DNA of 17,015 nt, from NCBI GenBank assembly GCA_900548285.1, contig URKE01000045.1, positions 1 to 17,015 of the forward strand, written 5' to 3'. This DNA comes from an uncultured Eubacteriales bacterium (lineage in GTDB: Bacteria > Bacillota > Clostridia > Christensenellales > Borkfalkiaceae). Below, piece by piece: positions 6,821-14,960 of this stretch. How positions within the stretch are numbered: position 1 is the stretch's first letter; each line of letters opens with the position of its first letter. Below the pieces are notes generated by a model that made no database searches, had not been told where the DNA came from, and was given only the letters and a program-made list of their open reading frames with translations. Position numbers and translations under genes: made by a program.

Positions 6821-8341
6821 TCAGAAAAGCGAAACGTCTATTATTTCGATTTCGAACGTTTCTCCCGCAGTAGCGTATTTATTCAGGAAAAGCATAACCG
6901 AACCGTAGGAAGAGGCAAGTTTTGCGCTTTCTACGTCTTTCGTCAGTTCGGCTACCCCGTCACTATCAAACGTGAGATCCTCTCCGTAAATCATTCCGGA
7001 CGCTCCGTCTACCTGGAAACGTACTTTTTCAAGATTTCCGCTGACAAGACGCACCTTAACGTGCAACTTGGTTGCTTCTATGGTAGCGGTATCGAAGTTA
7101 AAGAGATACGTACTCCACTCATCGGTAGCCGCGGCGGTAAATCCGATTTTTACGGATTTATCCGCATTTATCGTTGCGGTATAAAAATCTTTCGAGGCAT
7201 TCCATTGGCTATTGCCATGTCCCGTTATCCCGCGGAATGTTTCCGCTTCTTCCTGCGAACTTGCCGCAACGGTGAACGTAAACTCCTTCCATTCGGAAAC
7301 GCCCGCGCTGTTTTTGCTGCGAATCTTTGCGTTGTGCTTACCTACGGCAAACGCTTTTTCTTCCGTGGGTTTATACGCGCGGCACATCATCGGAGCGTCG
7401 CCCGAAGGACGCGTACGCTGCATAAGGTCGTTAATTGTGTTTCCGTCCACTTCCAATTCGTATTCCGAAGCCGCGAAAACACGTTCCCAATAAACGACGC
7501 CGTCTTTCACTTCGGCGTAACCGGGCGCAACGGGAGCCTGTTTTTCACCCTCTACCATGGCAATCTTAGTGAACTTAATTTCGGTTTCTCCTTTTGTTTC
7601 GTCGGTCGTGCCTTCCAACGGACAAGGATTATTCAATTCGAGGTATATGGCTTTCCAGCTTCCTTCTCCGTCGAGATCGACGTCGGTCGTATTCAGACTG
7701 ACCGAGTTTTTCCCGGGTTTAACGACATAACGCTGATACTGTTTGAAACTGCTTTCGCCGCCGAATTCAAACTGCATGACGGGCAAACTTCCTTTCGTAA
7801 CTTCGAACTCGAGTTCGAAACTCGTTGCATCCATGGCAGCGTCATACCAAAGGACAAGACTCGTCCAGGCGTTCGTCATTTTGCTTCTGTCGTAAGATAC
7901 CACAAACGCATCGTCGTCGCTTCCGTTCACGACGTAATTGATTTCTCCGTTATAAGTGTTGTTCTCGATTTTGTTGATTCCCGATACGACGTTTTTGCCG
8001 AGACGATAGCCGGAAACCACAACGACGCATTCGCTTTCGAATTTCCCGTCTTTCGTAGACGCGGTTATCTTGCACGTACCTTCGTTTACACCCGTTACGT
8101 TACCGTTTTCGTCTACGGTAGCAACGCCCGGATCACTCGTTCTCCAGTCCACTTCGGCACTGCTCGCCGAAAGCTGTTCGCTTCTGCCCGCATCCAGGCT
8201 AAGGTTCTCTTTATCGAGCGTAATCGACGAAGTAGTTCCCGTCGATTCCTTCGGGGTTTCGCCGCATCCGACCATAAAGATCGACGTTACCGACAGCGCG
8301 AGCGTCAGTGCAAGCGCTAAAAATTTGCCTTTTTTGTTCAT
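6821..8341 (-). CDS. BIG2-domain surface lipoprotein with carbohydrate-binding-like modules
   Basis: A 506-residue exported protein. A lipoprotein signal peptide ends at Cys26 (IFMVGC) and is followed by a Ser/Thr-rich linker. Residues 39-109 form a bacterial Ig-like BIG2 domain (ITLDKENLSLDAG, WRTSDPGVATVDENGNVTG). About 112-265 is a beta-rich module of unknown family, about 270-362 looks fibronectin-like (YELEVDG, KIRSKNSAGVSEW), and about 365-506 is a second beta-sandwich resembling the first. No catalytic motif is visible. The gene has an AGGAGG ribosome site and sits between the binding/permease genes and the hydrolases. A role in holding glycan at the cell surface for the transporter is inferred from architecture and context; I cannot assign the modules to numbered CBM families. 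Confidence 0.8.
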   Translation of the reverse strand: MNKKGKFLALALTLALSVTSIFMVGCGETPKESTGTTSSITLDKENLSLDAGRSEQLSASSAEVDWRTSDPGVATVDENGNVTGVNEGTCKITASTKDGKFESECVVVVSGYRLGKNVVSGINKIENNTYNGEINYVVNGSDDDAFVVSYDRSKMTNAWTSLVLWYDAAMDATSFELEFEVTKGSLPVMQFEFGGESSFKQYQRYVVKPGKNSVSLNTTDVDLDGEGSWKAIYLELNNPCPLEGTTDETKGETEIKFTKIAMVEGEKQAPVAPGYAEVKDGVVYWERVFAASEYELEVDGNTINDLMQRTRPSGDAPMMCRAYKPTEEKAFAVGKHNAKIRSKNSAGVSEWKEFTFTVAASSQEEAETFRGITGHGNSQWNASKDFYTATINADKSVKIGFTAAATDEWSTYLFNFDTATIEATKLHVKVRLVSGNLEKVRFQVDGASGMIYGEDLTFDSDGVAELTKDVESAKLASSYGSVMLFLNKYATAGETFEIEIIDVSLF

Positions 8342-8379
8342 ATTGGTTTTCCTCCTGATATATAGATTTTATTAAGGCC

Positions 8380-10089
8380 TTATTGATTAAACGGAAAATC
8401 TTTAAAGATTTCCTCATAGATTGCAGACGGAACGTTCGTCATGTACAAACGTTTCCAGTCCTGCGTGATTGTGCGGAATTGTCCGACGCAAACGTCTTTA
8501 TTGCTGTTCCAGTCGGGCGTCCACTGCAAACCTTTTTCACGCCACCAGTCCGCTCCGATATTCGCTACGTATTTAGCCTCGTCGATATCGGAAGGTTGCG
8601 ACGCGTCCCATACGCACAGTCTTATATCCATCTCGGACAAAATATACAACGTTTCGTTGTTTTTTACGCTGCCGTCTTGGCTTAAAAGTCCAACCTCGAC
8701 CAGATCGATCTGGCTTCCGAACGGGTGATAGTTATAACCGAGCGTAGCATAATCGAGTTTGATTCTCGTGCGTTTTTCTTCGGCATAATTGATACTGTTC
8801 GACATGAAGTTTTTATGCGCGTCGTTTCCGAAGTTTTCATCGTAAAACGATCCTTTCGGATTGGCATGTTCGAGCAAAACCCATCCGGAAGATTTCGTAT
8901 ACGCCCATATTTTCATGTTCTGAAATTCGATACCCGTATTGGAAACGGGATTTTGTCCGTTCTGAAGATAAATCGTAGACCAGATTCCAACGCCCTTCCA
9001 GCCGAGCGGTTTGTTGCCGTTACCGGAACCCGCCCTCGGGTGATATTTCCAGTCGTTGGTATCGGCGCAGGACGGTACGGCTTCGTGATACGCGCTATCT
9101 ACGGAATGTTTCGGCGTGTATGCCGACTCGTCGTCAGCGATTTTTTCATCGCTTAACTGCTTGAAATCCTGCCGATTATCCGATAAATACTTTACGTTTT
9201 CCGCGGACAAATCGCAAACGAAAGCGCCGTCTTTTGCGGAAAGATATTTCGTCGTTCCGGTTTCGAATCCGTTTTTCGCCATATCGCGTATCGTCTTCAT
9301 CGCCTCGACGTAGTTTTTTTCGACCCCGCCGCGAATTGTTTTTAGCGCAGCGTCGTCTCCTGATTCCTTCGCCGCCTTTTTCAGATCTACTCCGCCGAAA
9401 TATATCGTTCCGTTATTTTTCTTTGCCGCGTCCAGGCTGCCGAGCGCGCTCCGCCCGCTCGTATCGAAAATCGCCGTTACCCCGTTTTGATATGCCGAAG
9501 AAGCATAGTCTTCGGCTTTTACCACGTTCGTTTGCTCTTCGATATACTTTACGCTTACCGAAGCGTTGCCGACGCCTTGCAAAAAGCCGTACAGCACACG
9601 ATTATCGAAACCGTTTTCATATACGGAAACATACCCCGCTTTTTGTGCGCCGCTTTCCGCAATCGTCCGTCCGCCGAGATACCCGTATTCCTCGGGTTGA
9701 AATTCCAACGCGCAAACGTTGTCTCTCACGTCGCGAAGAGCCGCGTCCAGAACGATAAATTTCATTCCTTTGAAACTTTTAACGTAACCGAACAAGCCGT
9801 TATACGCCTCTCTCCCGACTATGGCAACCGTTTCGATTCCGCCCTTTGCTATTTCTTCCTCCACCGCGCGACGATAATTATCTGCGTTTTTTCCGAGTTC
9901 GAGCGTTTTGAATCCGCATTTTGCCTCTTCTTTGGCGGCTGTATACACTTTGCCGCCGAATTCGTCGTTACTATCGCCCGCATAACAGAGCAAAACCTTT
10001 GCGTCCGCTTCGTTTTTCGGCGAGCAGGAACATGCGGAAGCTATAAGAAACAAAGATAACGCCGCCGCTAAAATTTTTTTTATTTTCAT
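8380..10089 (-). CDS. BMP/PnrA-type binding lipoprotein fused to a Trp-rich C-terminal domain
   Basis: A 569-residue lipoprotein (signal peptide ending near ASACSC, Cys20 or Cys22). Residues 31-300 match the BMP (basic membrane lipoprotein, PnrA-like) periplasmic-binding fold: a first strand KVLLCYAGDSNDEFGG, FIVLDAALRDVRDNVCALEF at 111-130, then YGYLGG, and AIFDTSGRSALG at 207-217. BMP proteins normally bind nucleosides and work with their own ATPase and permeases, which are absent here. A polar linker (about 300-345) leads to a 225-residue domain containing 11 tryptophans (for example W347, W370, W403, W515, W516, W527, W545), as in carbohydrate-binding beta-sandwiches; I do not recognise its family. 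The gene starts four bases after the permease gene with an AAGGGG ribosome site. Likely roles are an accessory glycan receptor or a sensor for the YesMN system; both are inference. Confidence 0.82.
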   Translation of the reverse strand: MKIKKILAAALSLFLIASACSCSPKNEADAKVLLCYAGDSNDEFGGKVYTAAKEEAKCGFKTLELGKNADNYRRAVEEEIAKGGIETVAIVGREAYNGLFGYVKSFKGMKFIVLDAALRDVRDNVCALEFQPEEYGYLGGRTIAESGAQKAGYVSVYENGFDNRVLYGFLQGVGNASVSVKYIEEQTNVVKAEDYASSAYQNGVTAIFDTSGRSALGSLDAAKKNNGTIYFGGVDLKKAAKESGDDAALKTIRGGVEKNYVEAMKTIRDMAKNGFETGTTKYLSAKDGAFVCDLSAENVKYLSDNRQDFKQLSDEKIADDESAYTPKHSVDSAYHEAVPSCADTNDWKYHPRAGSGNGNKPLGWKGVGIWSTIYLQNGQNPVSNTGIEFQNMKIWAYTKSSGWVLLEHANPKGSFYDENFGNDAHKNFMSNSINYAEEKRTRIKLDYATLGYNYHPFGSQIDLVEVGLLSQDGSVKNNETLYILSEMDIRLCVWDASQPSDIDEAKYVANIGADWWREKGLQWTPDWNSNKDVCVGQFRTITQDWKRLYMTNVPSAIYEEIFKDFPFNQ

Positions 10090-10093
10090 TTTT

Positions 10094-10993
10094 TTACCCC
10101 TTTACGCTACCCACGGTAATCCCTTTTACGAAATAACGCTGCAAGAACGGGAATACGAGTGCGATCGGCAAAACGCCCAGGAATATCTGCGCCGCCTGTA
10201 AATTTTTCCCTCCGATATTTTTCAATGCTTCCAATTGTTCGGGCGTAAGGGTAAAGCCCGATTGCTTCGTGGGATCGCTCGAAACGATCATCGTATACAA
10301 GTAAGACTGCAACGGATATTTAGACGGATCGTTCATAAACATGATTCCGTCAAACCAACTGTTCCATTGCCCCACCGCGGTAAACAAAACAATCGTAGCG
10401 ATCGAAGGCATCGAAAGCGGAATGTATATTTTAAACAAAACGGTAAATTGCCCCGCCCTGTCCAATAAAGCCGCCTCTTCGATATCCCGCGGAATGCCCC
10501 TGAAAAAGTTCATCAGCATCAGCACGAACCAGACGTCGCATGCTCCCGGCAAAACGTAAACCAGAAAACTGTTCAACAATCCGAGTTGCTTATACAGGAA
10601 ATACGTAGCGAACAATCCGCCGCTTAAAAACATTGTGACGAGAAAAAACCAGGTAAATCCGGTTCTTCCTTTAAACCTTCCGTCCGTTTTCGACAGCGGA
10701 TATGCCGTAAGCACCACTACGATGAGCGAAGCCGACGTGCCGAATATCACTCTCATCACACTGATTACGAGCGACGTGAAGAATTCTCTTTTCTGCAGAA
10801 GGTACTGATACGCCTGCAACGTGAACCCCTTCGGCAAAAGGAACACTACGCCTTTGCTTGTAAATTCATCCGATGAAAACGACATCGCGAGAAGATGAAT
10901 GAACGGAAGAATACAAATCAATGCCAGTAAGCTAAGCACCGTATAGTTTATGATTTCAAAAGCGATTCTTCCTTTAGTTTTTTTGATTTTCAT
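10094..10993 (-). CDS. ytcP: Carbohydrate ABC transporter permease, YtcP/MalG type
   Basis: A 299-residue inner-membrane subunit with about six membrane helices (first about 14-37, last about 270-290). The EAA loop that docks the ATPase is at about 172-192 (EEAALLDRAGQ...IYIPL), with the conserved Gly181. Features such as SSDEFTSKG near the first loop, LPKGFTLQAY, and the C-terminal RYFVKGITVGSVKG are typical of the YtcP branch used for complex oligosaccharides. It pairs with the LplB-like permease upstream (12-base spacing) to form the pore. The start at 10993 has only a weak ribosome site, so coupling to the previous gene is likely. No ATPase gene is present in the window. Confidence 0.93.
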   Translation of the reverse strand: MKIKKTKGRIAFEIINYTVLSLLALICILPFIHLLAMSFSSDEFTSKGVVFLLPKGFTLQAYQYLLQKREFFTSLVISVMRVIFGTSASLIVVVLTAYPLSKTDGRFKGRTGFTWFFLVTMFLSGGLFATYFLYKQLGLLNSFLVYVLPGACDVWFVLMLMNFFRGIPRDIEEAALLDRAGQFTVLFKIYIPLSMPSIATIVLFTAVGQWNSWFDGIMFMNDPSKYPLQSYLYTMIVSSDPTKQSGFTLTPEQLEALKNIGGKNLQAAQIFLGVLPIALVFPFLQRYFVKGITVGSVKG

Positions 10994-11004
10994 CTCTCGT
11001 CACC

Positions 11005-11952
11005 TCAGAACAATCTGTAATCAAACTTTTTGTAGGCGAAATAATACGTTCCGCCCATAAGCACGAGAGTTACGACCGACTTTGCGAGGTTTACCGCGCT
11101 TGCCACGTCTACCTGACGATTGCCGAACATGCCGAGCCGATATACAAACGTATCAATGATATCTCCGCCTTCGTAAACCATCGGGTTGTAAAGCACAAGA
11201 ACCTGATCGAACCCGCCGTTTAAAATTCCGCCGATAGATAAAGTCATGACCATTGCCACAACCGGAGCGATGCTCGGAAGCATAACGTTAATAATCTGTC
11301 TGATTCTTCCGCCGCCGTCGATTTCGGTCGCCTCGTACAAAGTTTCGTCCACTCCCATAATGGCGGCAAGAAAGATTACCATATTGTAACCCATGCCTTT
11401 CCATACGTCCGATAAAATTACCAGCGTCCTAAACCAACCGTTATCGAGGAAAAACATAATTCTCGTACCGAATATCTTTTCGAGCACGGTGTTCACAACT
11501 CCGCCGTAAGCAAACATTTCAAGCAAAATACTGCCTAAAATGATCCAGCTGAGAAAGAACGGTAAAAAATACATTGTCTGAAAAAACCTTGAAAACCATT
11601 TTTTCCCGACTTCGTTGATTAAAATCGCCAACAATAGCGGCACGATTATTCCGAGAACGATCTTTATTCCGGAAATCAGCAACGTATTACGCACCGAGTT
11701 CCAGAATTTTTCCATTTTAAAAATATAGATAAAATTCCCGAATCCGTGATTGCTCGCCCACTCCTGACCGAAAAACGTTCCTTTGAAAATATCGAACTTC
11801 TGAAACGCCATCACGATGCCGAACATAGAGCCGTATTTAAAAACCAACGTGAGAATTACTCCCGGCAGCAGCATCATCCACCACACCCATTGTTTCTTTA
11901 CGAAACGCACGAATTTGGACGAGGTTTTATGTTGTAATATATTTTCTTTCAT
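11005..11952 (-). CDS. lplB: Carbohydrate ABC transporter permease, LplB type
   Basis: A 315-residue membrane permease with about six helices (first about 22-45, last about 291-307). The EAA loop YEATEIDGGGRIRQIINVML lies at 206-225. The segments MAFQKFDIFKG, WNSVRNTL and the C-terminal FDYRLF are family hallmarks. An in-frame ATG at 11979 would add nine residues (MVCRTGEIN) inside the previous gene. I prefer the ATG at 11952, two bases after the binding-protein stop, because it gives the usual family length and a typical charged N terminus. It forms a heterodimer with the YtcP-type partner and receives substrate from the upstream lipoprotein; the ATPase is probably an MsmX-type protein encoded elsewhere. 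Confidence 0.94.
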   Translation of the reverse strand: MKENILQHKTSSKFVRFVKKQWVWWMMLLPGVILTLVFKYGSMFGIVMAFQKFDIFKGTFFGQEWASNHGFGNFIYIFKMEKFWNSVRNTLLISGIKIVLGIIVPLLLAILINEVGKKWFSRFFQTMYFLPFFLSWIILGSILLEMFAYGGVVNTVLEKIFGTRIMFFLDNGWFRTLVILSDVWKGMGYNMVIFLAAIMGVDETLYEATEIDGGGRIRQIINVMLPSIAPVVAMVMTLSIGGILNGGFDQVLVLYNPMVYEGGDIIDTFVYRLGMFGNRQVDVASAVNLAKSVVTLVLMGGTYYFAYKKFDYRLF

Positions 11953-11954
11953 AT

Positions 11955-13613
11955 TTATTTCGCCTGTTCGGCATACCATGCGTTAACTTCCGCGGCGACT
12001 TCGTCTCCGCCGATTTTTTTCCACGAGGAAACAAACGAATCCCAGGTGTCGTCGATATTTTTCTCGCCCATAATCGCTTTCAGATAATATTCCGAAACTT
12101 CCTGAGCCATCAACGCGCCTTTGCTTGCCATGGCGGGCGTCGAAATCCCGTAGAATTCATCGTAAGATACTCGCTTTTCTTCATCGTAAATTTTGATAAT
12201 CTGCGCCCATGCCCCGTCTTTATTCACGCGGGTCATAATGTTCGCAAACATGTTTTCCTGATACTTCGTAGCGAAATGATCGTCTTTCCAAACAAGATAT
12301 TCCGGATAAGCGTTCCACAATTTTTTCATGTGCGCCGTCCAGGTTTCGGGAGCTTTCCCCTCCGCTTTCGGGTCGCTCTCCAATTGTTTGTTAATATTTA
12401 CGTATTGTTCGTTGATATCATACGGATCGTAAAATTGCGTAGGACACCAACTCCATACGTAACCGTTTTCCGGCGCCGCTTCCGGCGTGCCGTCGAGAGC
12501 GATATACATATTTATCATCTTGAACAAAGCTTCAGGGTTTCTGCACTTTTTATTCACGACGTAGTAAAACTCCACCTGCTGACGATCTATTACTACGTTT
12601 TTGCCTTCGGCAAGAGGCATTTTTGCGGCAACCCAGTTCGCGTCGTTTCCGATTGCCGTACCGAGAGGATATTCGAATTGCCACCACGGACCGATAACAA
12701 CGCCGCACTTATCGCCGAGAACGTCCGCCTGCACGGCGTCTACCGTAGCCGCGGCAACGTCTTTCATTAAAATGCCTTCGCTATAAAGTTTGTTCAGCCA
12801 TTTCAATGCAGTCTTGCTGTTTTCGGATACTTCGTCCGCGTGCAATTTCCCGTCGCTGCCCAAAAGCCACGCATAAGGACTTGACCCGAACACGTTCATA
12901 TATCTGTCGATCGAAAAATATGAACCCGAAATAGCATTGCTCATCGCAAGTCCGCACGTTGCCCCTTTCTTTTGTTTGAACGCCTTCAACACTTCGTACA
13001 ATTCTTCCGGAGTTTCGGGAACGGAGAGTTTAAGTTCGTTCAGCCAATCCTGACGGATATACATCACGGGAACGCCGCGGCGATTGTCGGAATACTGAGG
13101 CACGGCATAAATTCCGCCGTCGGCGTCGGTAAGCCTTTTGATAACATCGGGATCGCGATTCAAAAACGTCTTTACGTCGTCGGAAGCATATTCGTATGCC
13201 GTGGAAAGATTTTTCAGCATACCCGCCTTTTTCAGCGAGGCATAATCGCTTGCCGTGACCTTAAAAATATCGGGCAGTTCGTTCGACAACATGGAAAGAC
13301 TCAGTTTTTCGCTGTATTGCGTAGGCGGAACTTTCCACAAATAGGAAAACTCCAGATTCAACCTTTCTTTCATCAGCTTGATGAACTGCTGGTTATCGGG
13401 AGTTACGCTCTGAGGCACGCGGCTGTCGTTGTGTGCCTGATACTCCATTACGCCCGTAATCTTGACTGTAGTTTCGTACTTTCCGAACGGATTGCGGGTG
13501 GGATCGTCATAATCCGCTCCCCCGTTCCCGCCGTTTTTGCCGCAGGAGCAAATACCGATCGCGCATAATGCCGCCAGAATAAAACTGACGAATTTTAAAT
13601 TCTTTTTACTCAT
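11955..13613 (-). CDS. Extracellular sugar-binding lipoprotein of the LplB/YtcP transporter
   Basis: A 552-residue solute-binding protein of the large family-1 type that accompanies LplB and YtcP permeases. A signal peptide (1-23) leads to a lipidation cysteine, probably Cys24 in GICSCGK. The mature part begins with a Gly/Asn linker. SMLSNELPDIFKVT, YAVPQYSDNRRGVPVMYIRQ and the tail WYAEQAK are typical of the fold, and aromatic residues are frequent (GPWWQFEYP, GYVWSWCPTQFY), as expected of an oligosaccharide binder. It is the first gene of the operon, with a GGAGG ribosome site six bases before the ATG and a strong promoter just upstream. It captures the glycan outside the membrane and delivers it to the permeases; the sugar cannot be read from sequence. 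Confidence 0.93.
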   Translation of the reverse strand: MSKKNLKFVSFILAALCAIGICSCGKNGGNGGADYDDPTRNPFGKYETTVKITGVMEYQAHNDSRVPQSVTPDNQQFIKLMKERLNLEFSYLWKVPPTQYSEKLSLSMLSNELPDIFKVTASDYASLKKAGMLKNLSTAYEYASDDVKTFLNRDPDVIKRLTDADGGIYAVPQYSDNRRGVPVMYIRQDWLNELKLSVPETPEELYEVLKAFKQKKGATCGLAMSNAISGSYFSIDRYMNVFGSSPYAWLLGSDGKLHADEVSENSKTALKWLNKLYSEGILMKDVAAATVDAVQADVLGDKCGVVIGPWWQFEYPLGTAIGNDANWVAAKMPLAEGKNVVIDRQQVEFYYVVNKKCRNPEALFKMINMYIALDGTPEAAPENGYVWSWCPTQFYDPYDINEQYVNINKQLESDPKAEGKAPETWTAHMKKLWNAYPEYLVWKDDHFATKYQENMFANIMTRVNKDGAWAQIIKIYDEEKRVSYDEFYGISTPAMASKGALMAQEVSEYYLKAIMGEKNIDDTWDSFVSSWKKIGGDEVAAEVNAWYAEQAK

Positions 13614-13646
13614 AATCTTCCTCCGTCGATTATTTTCTTTGAACCG

Positions 13647-13675
13647 ATTATATCACGAAAATATTTCGGATTCAA
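13647..13675 (-). promoter_or_regulatory. Sigma-A-type promoter of the glycan operon, with spacer palindrome
   Basis: On the minus strand TTGAAT (13670-13675) and a perfect TATAAT (13647-13652) are separated by exactly 17 bases, about 35 bases before the binding-protein start. The spacer holds an inverted repeat CGAAA/TTTCG with a 3-base centre (13656-13668) on one face between the boxes, a plausible repressor or activator site. An AraC-type regulator such as the neighbouring YesN-like protein would usually bind further upstream. Confidence 0.8.
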
Positions 13676-13722
13676 TACCCTGTTTTTTTACATTCTTTTG
13701 TTTTCTTTACCATTTTAAACAC

Positions 13723-13750
13723 AAAAAAAGGCTTTCCCGAAGAAAAGCCG
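13723..13750 (-). terminator. Rho-independent terminator after the yesMN operon
   Basis: The minus strand forms an 8-bp stem, GGCTTTTC (13742-13749) with GGAAAGCC (13730-13737), closed by a cUUCGg tetraloop and followed by seven T residues (13723-13729). It separates the two-component operon from the glycan operon, so the latter depends on its own promoter. Confidence 0.92.
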
Positions 13751-13790
13751 AAAAAATCATCTTTATTTCGTTTTATGTATATCGGGGATT

Positions 13791-14957
13791 TCACTCGTCA
13801 TCGCTAAGTGCTTTTCTCCGATAAGTCATCGGCGCACAGCCGTGCAATTTCGCAAAGGCGATCCCGAATTGCGCAGGGTTGGCAAAACCGCATTTCTTCG
13901 CGATATTCAACACAAAATCATCCGTTTCGACAAGCAGTCGTTCCGCAAACCTCATTCGCTGCTCCAAAATATACGAATGTAAATTTTCGCCGACGACAGC
14001 CTTGAACTTACGCGATAAATATGCGGGATTGTAATAAACAGCCGAAGCCAACGTCGTCAGCGAAAGATCGTCGCCGAGATGAGTGGCTATATACTTTTTA
14101 ACCGAACCGATTATTTCGTCGCCGCAATCTTCCGAAACGTCTTTCGCCTCCTGCCCGTCGCCGATAAAACGGCATCCGTTCTTATTTCCGCCGCATAAAC
14201 TTTCCAGACGGGAATATCGTATTCCGTCTCTTTCTCCGCGCGGCAGATCCACGGCAAAAACGGAATAGTTACCGTCCCGCTCGAAAATATCCTGTTGCAG
14301 CCTTTTGACCCGCTCGATCGCCACGTTGACGTTTTCGGAAACGGGAATCGCCGCAAACCACCCGTTTTCTTTACAAAACACCGATACGTCTTTTCCGAAA
14401 GTATTGCGAAGAATATTCACCATATCCGTCTTAGCTTCCGAAAAAATCATAAACAAAAACAACCGCTCGGAGTATTCTTCGCCGTTTTCTTCTACGGATC
14501 TCCGCAATTTCATGCCGTTGACTTCCGCCGACAATTCATCGTTCAGCCGCACCTGAAAAGCCAATTCCGATTCTCGTTGCCTTTGTTTTTCCGCCTCGCC
14601 GATTTTTTCGCGAACGGCATTCAGCAAAACGGCGTCATCCTCTAATTTCAACACGTAAGACGCCTCCGGAAACTTCAACGCCTCATACGCATAGGAAAAA
14701 TCGCTGTACCCGGTGAGAAAAATAATTTTCAGATCGGGATACGATAACAAAAGCGATTTACATAGCGATATCCCGTTGCATTTCGGCATATCGATATCGC
14801 ATACGACTATATCTATATAATGCGTTGCGGAAAACTCTTTTGCCTGCTGCGATCCGTAACAGACATGCACTTCGACGTCCGTGTTTAACTCGGCAATCAA
14901 AGTACCTGCTATCGAATCGGCTATATTTCTCTCATCGTCAACCACCAATATCGTCAC
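13791..14957 (-). CDS. yesN: YesN-type response regulator (receiver plus AraC DNA-binding domain)
   Basis: A 388-residue transcription regulator. The receiver domain (1-120) has the acidic pair Asp7/Asp8, phospho-acceptor Asp54 in VVCDIDMPKCNG, Thr82 in FLTGYSDFSYA and Lys104, all intact. A helical linker (about 120-160) and a middle region of unclear fold (about 165-265) precede a C-terminal AraC-type double helix-turn-helix (about 283-383: LSLTTLASAVYYNPAYLSRK, then IAKKCGFANPAQFGIAFAK). The start is GTG at 14957, three bases after the kinase stop, with its ribosome site (GGGAGG) inside the end of the kinase gene. It is predicted to be phosphorylated by the YesM-like kinase and to activate the adjacent sugar-uptake operon, as in related systems. 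Confidence 0.94.
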   Translation of the reverse strand: MTILVVDDERNIADSIAGTLIAELNTDVEVHVCYGSQQAKEFSATHYIDIVVCDIDMPKCNGISLCKSLLLSYPDLKIIFLTGYSDFSYAYEALKFPEASYVLKLEDDAVLLNAVREKIGEAEKQRQRESELAFQVRLNDELSAEVNGMKLRRSVEENGEEYSERLFLFMIFSEAKTDMVNILRNTFGKDVSVFCKENGWFAAIPVSENVNVAIERVKRLQQDIFERDGNYSVFAVDLPRGERDGIRYSRLESLCGGNKNGCRFIGDGQEAKDVSEDCGDEIIGSVKKYIATHLGDDLSLTTLASAVYYNPAYLSRKFKAVVGENLHSYILEQRMRFAERLLVETDDFVLNIAKKCGFANPAQFGIAFAKLHGCAPMTYRRKALSDDE

Positions 14958-14960
14958 TTT

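Noticed and set aside
7061..8320. A 419-codon open frame on the plus strand
   Set aside because: It lies wholly antisense to the BIG2 lipoprotein gene, whose signal peptide and domains are clear. It has no recognisable domains or ribosome site and reflects the codon usage of the minus-strand gene.
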